A stretch of 64,000 nucleotides of DNA from an uncultured Luteimonas sp. (GTDB lineage: Bacteria; Pseudomonadota; Gammaproteobacteria; Xanthomonadales; Xanthomonadaceae), in assembly GCA_934541015.1 (NCBI GenBank), contig CAKTDC010000003.1, positions 1-64,000 on the forward strand. The letters run 5' to 3'. Below are positions 23,401 to 29,120 of this stretch, piece after piece. Numbering within the stretch: position 1 is the stretch's first letter; each line of letters opens with the position of its first letter. The translations under genes and the position numbers were made by a program. Under the pieces are notes generated by a model. That model was not told the origin of the DNA. It saw nothing but the letters and a program-made list of their open reading frames with translations, and ran no database searches.

Positions 23401-23783
23401 ACGTAGCCGGACACGCCGTTGAAATCGTAGTCCAGGCACAGCGCCCTGCCTTCGGCGCCGTCGCTGCCGCGGAGGCTGCCGCTGACCTGGCTGGAGGCGA
23501 TCACGCGCCACTTCGACGGTTCCTCGAAACCGTCGAGCAGCGCCGGCGGCGGCAGCACGGCCTGCGGCGTGGCGTCATCCGGCAGGCCCTGCTGCACCGC
23601 GGTCTCCTGCGCCAGGGCCGCACCTGCGCCCGTCGCCCCGGCCAGGACCGCCCACACCGCCATCCGGGCGAACCCCGGGACCCGTTGCGGCCTTCCCTGC
23701 GCATGCGGCCACGCGGCGACGAGGCTTCCCATTCCCGCCAGAAACCACTCCAGCGTCACCGAGCCGGACATCGCTTTCCCCAT
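20484..23783 (-). CDS. Large secreted glycosidase-like protein with F5/8 type C domain
   Basis: A 1099-residue exported protein. The signal region is near the N-terminus (MAVWAVLAGATGAGAALA before QE). A jelly-roll-like, carbohydrate-binding-type domain follows at about 80-235. A discoidin (F5/8 type C) domain lies at about 240-365 (ESTVPANDASVLFDGDPATAW, WRRVSRVRAG). The rest has a beta-sandwich and a six-hairpin (alpha/alpha)6 fold with YARSWIRDGAMISEGLLRMG and PENDSHGQLIHAIAEYWRYTG. These recall inverting glycosidases, but I cannot name the GH family or substrate. The start at 23783 has a GAGG signal; 23771 and 23663 are alternatives. It lies in the operon with the sugar importer genes and starts eight bases after the permease stop. 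Confidence 0.82.
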   Translation of the reverse strand: MGKAMSGSVTLEWFLAGMGSLVAAWPHAQGRPQRVPGFARMAVWAVLAGATGAGAALAQETAVQQGLPDDATPQAVLPPPALLDGFEEPSKWRVIASSQVSGSLRGSDGAEGRALCLDYDFNGVSGYVGIQRDLPLEYPENYRFSFQLRGDSPKNDLQFKLVDASGDNVWWVNRPRYEFPRGWTEVRYRRRHIDKAWGPDPDRTLRRSGKLEFTINNNAGGRGTVCFDSLLFEALPVDDGTPLRPVAAESTVPANDASVLFDGDPATAWRAPDDPQRIVLDLGRTREFGGLRLDWKEGGHASRYEVELSEDGQRWRRVSRVRAGNGGTDWIALPESEARYVALDLIDGPGEGFALGEVELQPLAFAAHPNDFIEAVAAASRRGLFPRGFSGEQPYWTILGLDGGLQQGLIGEDGAVEVARGGFSLEPFLRVDGRLATWADVQVTQSLQDGYLPIPTVHWTREDLDLQVTAFAHGRPRESQLVVRYRLANPGGKARRYTLALAVQPFQVNAPGQFLNTIGGVSRIGSLAFDGGTVQVDGVARVYAKQIPDRSFATVFDAGMAAAHLDSGRLPAARRVQDDTGLASGALLYEIALRPFESRTIEVMVPLTGTAALARRWWDAGSLQEVVADEWRRKLDQVRIDGPPEAQATANALRTALAHMLISRIGPRLQPGTRSYARSWIRDGAMISEGLLRMGRPEVVRDYLEWYAPYQFDNGMVPCCVDDRGSDPVPENDSHGQLIHAIAEYWRYTGDTAFLERMWPHVQAAFGYMEVLRASERTAANRALDPAFYGMMPASISHEGYSAKPMHSYWDNFWALRGYKDAVEVATALGRTGELPRLVAARDQFRADLMASLLAATRAHGIDYLPGAAELGDFDPTSTTIALAPGGEQAWLPQELLKNTFERYWTHFADRRDGRQAWKDYTPYEWRNVAAMVRLGWRGRAKQVFDWFFGHRTPQAWNQWGEVVSSTPRESFFLGDLPHAWVASDFMRSALEMFAYPREADASLVLAAGIPPAWLAGEGVALAGLRMPEGELAYALRERDGKLLLEVKEGLAVPAGGLVLPWPYDGEPGAASIDGVPVQWEGRELRLLRLPARVEIALE

Positions 23784-23790
23784 TCCATCC

Positions 23791-24639
23791 TCACCCTTTC
23801 ACGCTTCCCAGCAGCAGCCCCTGGATGTAGTAGCGCTGCAGCGCCAGGAACAGCAGCAGCACCGGCAGCACCGTCACCACCGCCCCGGCCATCATCATCT
23901 CGACCTCCATGATGTGCTCGCGCGACAGCGCCGCCAGCGCCACCGGCAGAGTGTAGTTCTGCTGGTCGGTCAGCACGATCAGCGGCCACATGAAATCGTT
24001 CCACGCCGCCATGAAGGTGAAGATCGCCAGCGTCACCAGCACCGGCCTAAGCATCGGCAGCACGATCTGGAAGAAGATCCTCACCTCCCCGGCCCCGTCC
24101 AGTCGCGCCGCCTCGAGCAGTTCGTCGGGAATGCTGCGCGCGTACTGGCGCACCAGGAAGATGCCGAACACCGTCGCCAGCGCCGGCAGGATGACCCCGG
24201 CGAAACTGTTGACCAGTCCCAGCTGCTTCATCAGCAGGAACAGCGGCAGCATCGCCACCTGCGCCGGGATCACCAGCGCCGCCAGCAGCCACTGGAAGAT
24301 ACGGTCGCGGCCGATGAAGCGCAGCTTGGCGAAGGCGTAGCCGGCCATCGTGTTCACCAGCAGCGACAGCAGGGTGATCGCGCCGGAGACGAACAGGCTG
24401 TTGGCGAAGTTGCGCGCCGCATCGGTGCGCGCGAACAGCCGGCGGTAGTTGTCCAGCGTGGCCTCGTCCGGCAGCAGCGGCGGCGGGAAGCGGCTGGCCT
24501 CGCCCATCGGCATGAACGACACCGAGACCATCCACAGCAGCGGCGCCAGGCTCACGAGGGCGAGCAGCAGCAGCGCGCCGTTCACCAGCCAGGCGTGGGC
24601 GCGGGTGGCGCCGACTTCGCGCTCGCTCGCGCCGCTCAT
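23791..24639 (-). CDS. Carbohydrate ABC transporter permease (MalG type)
   Basis: Second inner-membrane subunit of a CUT1 sugar importer, 282 residues. It has six predicted helices and the MalG-type EAA loop (ELLEAARLDGAGEVRIFFQIVLP), plus SFMPMGEASRFPPPLLPDEATLDNYRRL near the N-terminus. The start at 24639 overlaps the stop of the other permease (ATGA); the longer frame upstream is not coding. It works with the permease at 24636-25514 and the lipoprotein at 25581-26852. Confidence 0.93.
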   Translation of the reverse strand: MSGASEREVGATRAHAWLVNGALLLLALVSLAPLLWMVSVSFMPMGEASRFPPPLLPDEATLDNYRRLFARTDAARNFANSLFVSGAITLLSLLVNTMAGYAFAKLRFIGRDRIFQWLLAALVIPAQVAMLPLFLLMKQLGLVNSFAGVILPALATVFGIFLVRQYARSIPDELLEAARLDGAGEVRIFFQIVLPMLRPVLVTLAIFTFMAAWNDFMWPLIVLTDQQNYTLPVALAALSREHIMEVEMMMAGAVVTVLPVLLLFLALQRYYIQGLLLGSVKG

Positions 24640-25514
24640 ACCAGCGCCCGCCTGCGGCCGAAGCGCAGCAGCGCCGCCGTCACCGCCAGGATGATCACGA
24701 ACAGCAGGAACGCGACTGCCGAGGCGCGGCCGAGGTTCCACCATTTGAAGCCTTCCTCGAACATGTAGTACAGCACGCTGACCGTGCTCTGCAGCGGATC
24801 GCCGCGGGTCATCACATAGGGTTCGGCGAACATCTGGAAGTAGCCGGAGATGGTGATCACGCCCACCACCAGCAGCACCGGGCCGAGCATCGGCAGGGTC
24901 ACGTGCAGGAACTGCTGCCAGCGCGAGGCGCCGTCGATGCGCGCGGCCTCGTACAGGTCCTGCGGGATCGACTGCAGCCCGGCCAGCAGGATCACCATGT
25001 TGTAGCCGAAGTTCTTCCAGGCCGCGAACAGCATGATCGTCGGCATCGCCCAGCGCGGATCGCCCAGCCAGTCGACCGGGCCGATGCCGACATGGCCCAG
25101 CGCCCAGTTCACCAGGCCGTAGCTGGTGTGGAACAGGTAGCGCCAGATCACCGCCACCGCCACCAGGGTGGTCACCACCGGCGCGAACAGCGCGGTGCGG
25201 AACAGCGGCTTGAAGCGCGCCACCTTCGCGTGCAGCAGCAGCGCCGCCGCCAGCGACAGCGCGATCGACAGCGGCACCCCGACCACGACGAAATAGCTGG
25301 TATTGCCCAGCGCCTTCCAGAACAGCGGCGTGCGCAGCAGCTCCAGGTAGTTGTCGAAGGCGACGAAGCGCAGGTGCTCGCGATCGGCGAGCGCATAGAG
25401 GTCGAAATCGGTCAGGCTCAGCGCCAGCGCGGCCAGAACCGGCAGGCCGAAGAACACCAGCAGCACCACCAGCGCCGGCGCAGCGAAGATCCAGCCGACG
25501 AGGCTAGCGCGCAT
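24636..25514 (-). CDS. Carbohydrate ABC transporter permease (MalF type)
   Basis: First permease subunit, 292 residues, with six helices and the EAA motif (DLYEAARIDGASRWQQFLHVTLP). The N-terminal hydrophobic helix is preceded by MRASLVGWIFAAPAL. The start at 25514 has a GGGGAG Shine-Dalgarno; the frame is open 16 codons further up without support. A 66-bp gap separates it from the binding-protein gene. No ATPase gene is in this cluster; the UgpC-like gene at 11.7-12.8 kb is the likely partner. Confidence 0.93.
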   Translation of the reverse strand: MRASLVGWIFAAPALVVLLVFFGLPVLAALALSLTDFDLYALADREHLRFVAFDNYLELLRTPLFWKALGNTSYFVVVGVPLSIALSLAAALLLHAKVARFKPLFRTALFAPVVTTLVAVAVIWRYLFHTSYGLVNWALGHVGIGPVDWLGDPRWAMPTIMLFAAWKNFGYNMVILLAGLQSIPQDLYEAARIDGASRWQQFLHVTLPMLGPVLLVVGVITISGYFQMFAEPYVMTRGDPLQSTVSVLYYMFEEGFKWWNLGRASAVAFLLFVIILAVTAALLRFGRRRALV

Positions 25515-25580
25515 GGAGGACTCCCCACCCCGAGACACCGGGGCTTGGGGACGGGCCTGCACTCCAGGCCATCGGCAGAC

Positions 25581-26852
25581 TCATTCGCCCGCCTCCCGAT
25601 CCATGACCCAGCGTCGCTTCTCCAGGATCGCATCCACCCGCGCGTCCAGCTCCGCGACCGCGCGATCCTGCGCCACTCCGCCGCGCACCACCCGCTCGGT
25701 GGCCAGCCGCATCTCCTGCACGATACGCTCCCATTCCAGCACCTTGGGCACCGGCTTCACCCGTTCGAGCTGGTCGCGGAAGGCCACCGCCAGCGTGTCC
25801 TGCCGCAGCCCCGGTCGCTCCCATGTGCTGCGCCGCGGCGGCAGGTTGCCGATCAGCGCGTGGAAGCGCTCCTGCACGTCCGGCCGCGAGAGGTATTCGA
25901 TCAGCTGCCAGGCCTCGTCCTTGTGCCGCGACTGGCGGAACACCACAAGACTGGCACCACCCGCAATCCCGGCACCGGGGCCGTCCGGGCCAGGCAGCGG
26001 CATCGTCGACCAGGCATCGGCGAGCGCGGCCGGCTGCCTGCGCCGGAACTCGCGGATATTCCACGGCCCCGACAGGTAGAAGGCGTAGTAGCCGTTGAAG
26101 AACTCGTCCCAGACGTTGGAGATCTCGGTCTCGGACATCTTCGGCGCCCAGCCCTGCTCGAACATCCCGGCGTAGAACGCCAGCGCCCGCCGGAAGCCGG
26201 GGCTGCGGAAGTTGCCGTAGCGGTCGCGGTCGCGCAGCAGCGGATCGTCGAACTGCAGCGCCAGCGACAGCTGCTGTTCGAACTCGTTGACCGGCAGCAG
26301 GATCGCGTAGCGGTCCGGGCCGACGTTGCGCTTGATCGCCGCCATCGCCGCTTCCCATTCAGCCCAGGTCTCCGGCGGCCGGTCGAATCCCGCCTGCGCG
26401 AGGATGTCGCTGCGGTAGAACAGCAGCCGCGTGTCGACGTACCAGGGCACGCCCAGCAGTTCGCCGTCGACGACGCTGGTGTCCCAGATGCCGGCGAAGT
26501 AGTCGTCCTGGTCGACCACCGCCGAGGCGTCGACCCGCGCCTGCAGGGGCTCCAGCGCACCGAGCGTGGCGAACTCCGGGATCCAGGTGTTGCCGAGCTG
26601 GCAGATGTCCGGCAGTCCGTCGGCGGCGTACGCGGTCAGCAGCTTCTCGTGCGCGGCGGTCATCGGCACCGCCTGCAGGTCGACGCGGATGCCCGGGTGC
26701 TCGCGCTCGAAGTCGCGCACCAGCTCGGCGACGACCTCCGCCTCCTTGCCCATCGCCCAGAAGCCGATGGTGGTGGTGCCGTCGTCGCTGCCGCAGGCCG
26801 CCAGCAGCAGCGGCAGCACGATGGCCAGCAGCGGAACGGGGATGCGCTTCAT
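25581..26852 (-). CDS. Sugar-binding lipoprotein of the ABC importer
   Basis: Extracellular solute-binding protein family 1, 423 residues. It has a lipoprotein signal (LAIVLPLLLAACGSDDG, lipidated Cys20) and the family pattern from TTTIGFWAMGKEAEVVAELVR on. LPDICQLGNTWIPEFATLGAL and GVPWYVDTRLLFYRSDIL follow. It would hold the sugar in the periplasm and pass it to the two permeases directly downstream. It starts 36 bp after the GH144-like gene. Oligosaccharides are the expected ligands for this family; the identity is not visible from sequence. Confidence 0.92.
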   Translation of the reverse strand: MKRIPVPLLAIVLPLLLAACGSDDGTTTIGFWAMGKEAEVVAELVRDFEREHPGIRVDLQAVPMTAAHEKLLTAYAADGLPDICQLGNTWIPEFATLGALEPLQARVDASAVVDQDDYFAGIWDTSVVDGELLGVPWYVDTRLLFYRSDILAQAGFDRPPETWAEWEAAMAAIKRNVGPDRYAILLPVNEFEQQLSLALQFDDPLLRDRDRYGNFRSPGFRRALAFYAGMFEQGWAPKMSETEISNVWDEFFNGYYAFYLSGPWNIREFRRRQPAALADAWSTMPLPGPDGPGAGIAGGASLVVFRQSRHKDEAWQLIEYLSRPDVQERFHALIGNLPPRRSTWERPGLRQDTLAVAFRDQLERVKPVPKVLEWERIVQEMRLATERVVRGGVAQDRAVAELDARVDAILEKRRWVMDREAGE

Positions 26853-26888
26853 CCGCGGCAGTCTAGGGCCTGTCGCCGCCGGCCGGCG

Positions 26889-28526
26889 CTAGCGCGGCGG
26901 CTCCTGCGACCCCGACCCGGCCGGCGGTGCGGGCGGATCCGGCATGCGCTGCTGCGCCTGGCCGATGTCGTCGGCGGCCGCGGCCTTCGGATCGGGCTCA
27001 CCCGAGGTCTGCGGGCCGTCCGGCGGCGCCAGCCAGCCGCCGGTGAATCCGGCGCGCTCCAGTCCGGTGCGGATATAGGGATTGCGCTTCATCACGTTCC
27101 AGACGAACTCGCTGCGGTAGTTGGCGATCATCGCCAGGATCGGCCCCTGGTCGATGGCGATGTAGTCGCTGGCCACCCAGCCCTTGCCCGGCACGATGCG
27201 GCCGGTGCGCAGCGGGATGTCGTATTCGAAGCTGGGGTTGAACGCGTCCAGGAAACCGTAGCTCGAATACAGGTAGTCGCCGTAGCGGCGGTGCATCTCC
27301 TCGGTGGCGGGGATGACGATCTCGGGCGCGAACGCGATCGAGGCCACCGCCGCGGTCGGCGCGATGGTGCCGTCGTCGAAGGCGTTGGTCAGCCCGGCGC
27401 CGCGCGCGCTGTACTGGCGGAAGCGCCGCTGCTCGCCGCGGTACTCCTGGGTGGTGTTCTGCGGCCCGTCGCTCGCGGTCAGTCCCCAGACGTTCTCGCC
27501 GTAGTCCTTCCACTGCATCGGGTTCTCGATCGCGTAGGCGCGCTGGGCATAGGTCGCGCGCCGGCTGTTCTCGAAGTAGTCCAGGCCGCGGTCGCGCATC
27601 CAGGCGTCGCGGATGCCGCGGAAGTCGACCCAGGTCTGGGTGTACTGGTGGCCGAAGTGCGGCGCGAAGCTCAGGTATTCCTGGCCCTGGAACACGCCCC
27701 ATTCGTTGACGTAGCTGCGGGTCCAGGCCTCCCATGCCTCCGGCTCCACCGCATGCGTCGGCGAGCCCAGCGCCAGGATGTAGACCAGCATCGCCTCGTC
27801 GTAGCCGTTCCAGTCGTGCTCGATGAAGCCGCGGTCGGGATACCAGCCCATCGAGATCAGCGGCTTGCGCTGCTGCAGCCAGGGCCACTGCACGGCGCGG
27901 TAGAGCTGGTCGGCGACCTCGCGGATCTCGACCTCGCGCAGATCGTCGCCGTCGTAGTAGGACTGCGCCATCAGCACGCCCATCATCAGCAGGCCGGTGT
28001 CGACGCTCGACAGCTCCACCCACTTGTTGTAGCGGGTGCCGTCCTGGATATCGATGAAGTGGTAGAAGAACCCCTTGTAGCCCGCCCTGCCCTCGGCCTG
28101 CGGCCCCATCGGCGCATCCTTCAGGAACCTGAGCGTGGTCAGGGTGCGGTCAACCGCCTGGGTCCGGCTCACCCAGCCGTTCTCGATGCCGATGGGATAC
28201 GCGGTCAGGGCGAAGCCGACCGCGGCGATGCTGGCGAACGGGCGCGACGGATAGCGGTCCGGGGTCAGCCCGTTCGTGGCATTGGTGGTATCCCAGAAGA
28301 ACTGGAAGGTGCGCCGTTCGATGTCGGCGAACAGCGGCGGCAGTTCGGGCCTGTCGCTGACGGCGGGCGCAGCTTCGCCGTCGGCCACCACGACCTGTTC
28401 GATGGGGCCGGGTTCGGGCGGGGCGATCTCGGGCTGTGGCGCCTGCGGCCGGCAGCCGGCCAGGGCGATCGCGAACACCAGCAGCGCAAGGGTGTGCAGC
28501 GTGGTTCCGGGGGGGCGTACGGACAT
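26889..28526 (-). CDS. GH144-like (glucoamylase-family) lipoprotein, possible beta-1,2-glucanase
   Basis: A 545-residue lipoprotein: signal and lipobox LLVFAIALAGC, a Pro/Glu linker, then an (alpha/alpha)6 domain. The domain starts FADIERRTFQFFWDTTNATNGLTPDR-like and continues with SIAAVGFALTAYPIG, GFFYHFIDIQDGTR, ELSSVDTGLLMMGVL and GWYPDRGFIEHDWNGYDEAML. The layout matches the 'glucoamylase family' proteins that include GH144 endo-beta-1,2-glucanases. The Pro-rich C-tail is low-complexity. The start at 28526 gives a proper lipoprotein signal; the frame extends upstream into a repeat and is rejected there. Its position ahead of the importer fits trimming of glucan in the periplasm or at the surface. 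Confidence 0.85.
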   Translation of the reverse strand: MSVRPPGTTLHTLALLVFAIALAGCRPQAPQPEIAPPEPGPIEQVVVADGEAAPAVSDRPELPPLFADIERRTFQFFWDTTNATNGLTPDRYPSRPFASIAAVGFALTAYPIGIENGWVSRTQAVDRTLTTLRFLKDAPMGPQAEGRAGYKGFFYHFIDIQDGTRYNKWVELSSVDTGLLMMGVLMAQSYYDGDDLREVEIREVADQLYRAVQWPWLQQRKPLISMGWYPDRGFIEHDWNGYDEAMLVYILALGSPTHAVEPEAWEAWTRSYVNEWGVFQGQEYLSFAPHFGHQYTQTWVDFRGIRDAWMRDRGLDYFENSRRATYAQRAYAIENPMQWKDYGENVWGLTASDGPQNTTQEYRGEQRRFRQYSARGAGLTNAFDDGTIAPTAAVASIAFAPEIVIPATEEMHRRYGDYLYSSYGFLDAFNPSFEYDIPLRTGRIVPGKGWVASDYIAIDQGPILAMIANYRSEFVWNVMKRNPYIRTGLERAGFTGGWLAPPDGPQTSGEPDPKAAAADDIGQAQQRMPDPPAPPAGSGSQEPPR

Positions 28527-28579
28527 TGTTCCTGTCTCTTCGGTCTGCAGGTGCTGCCGGCGCGTGCCGGCAAAAAAGA

Positions 28580-29075
28580 AGTTCTTCTCCCAAGTGAGGG
28601 GGAATCGGAAGAGCAGAGCTGGATCGGGGCTTGCGGACAGCGGGTCGCCCCGGGCCGGGGATTGCTCCCCGGCTCGGTCAGCCATCCATGGCTGACTCGC
28701 CGCCGCAGCGCATCCATGCGCTGCTCTCCGCAATTCCCCGGCCCGGGACGCCCCATCAATCCGTTGACGACTCCACTTCGTTTAGGCAGCGAAGCACTTG
28801 CTCCCGAAGCACCGAAGCAGACGCAGCAACGAGCCGCGTCCTGGCGGCCGGGGATCGCGGCCAAGCAAAACATGGATGTTTTGCGCGCGAGTCAGCCCAT
28901 GGGTGAGTACGGACCGCTTGCGCGGCATGCCGCGCGTCCGTGCGAACGCCCGGCGCGCTGCGCCGGGCTGGACCGCGGAGCGGGGCTGACCGAGCGAAGA
29001 GCGATTCCCGGCCGACAGGGCGCGGCGTCCTTCCGACGCCGAAAGTGAAAGCAGCCCTCGCACTTGAGAGAAGAA
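28580..29075. repeat. Long dispersed repeat with multiple CATCCATG-core hairpins
   Basis: A 496-bp element bounded by a 15-bp inverted repeat with one mismatch (TTCTTCTCCCAAGTG at 28580-28594, complement at 29061-29075). It contains the same blocks as the short element at 7508-7660, plus about 340 extra bases. These include three palindromes around the same CATCCATG centre but with different arms, at 28677-28696 (GTCAGC..), 28705-28724 (GCAGCG..) and 28865-28884 (GCAAAA..). No gene is visible. It fills most of the gap between the GH144-like gene and the TonB receptor gene. Confidence 0.85.
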
Positions 29076-29078
29076 CCG

Positions 29079-29109
29079 AAAAAGAGGCCGGCCACCGGAG
29101 TGGCCGGCC
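29079..29109 (-). terminator. Rho-independent terminator of the TonB receptor gene
   Basis: On the minus strand a perfect 10-bp GC-rich stem (GGCCGGCCAC/GTGGCCGGCC, loop of four) is followed by TCTTTTTC. It lies 12 bp after the receptor stop codon. It would separate the receptor transcript from the six-gene operon beyond the repeat. Confidence 0.85.
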
Positions 29110-29120
29110 AGCGGGGAGAC

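Noticed and set aside
20847..23912. A 1021-codon plus-strand frame opposite the secreted glycosidase-like gene
   Set aside because: Arg/His/Gln-rich antisense frame typical of GC-rich DNA; the minus strand has a signal peptide and folded domains.
28527..28733. 69-residue N-terminal extension of the GH144-like protein
   Set aside because: It runs through a dispersed repeat; the ATG at 28526 yields a proper lipoprotein signal.
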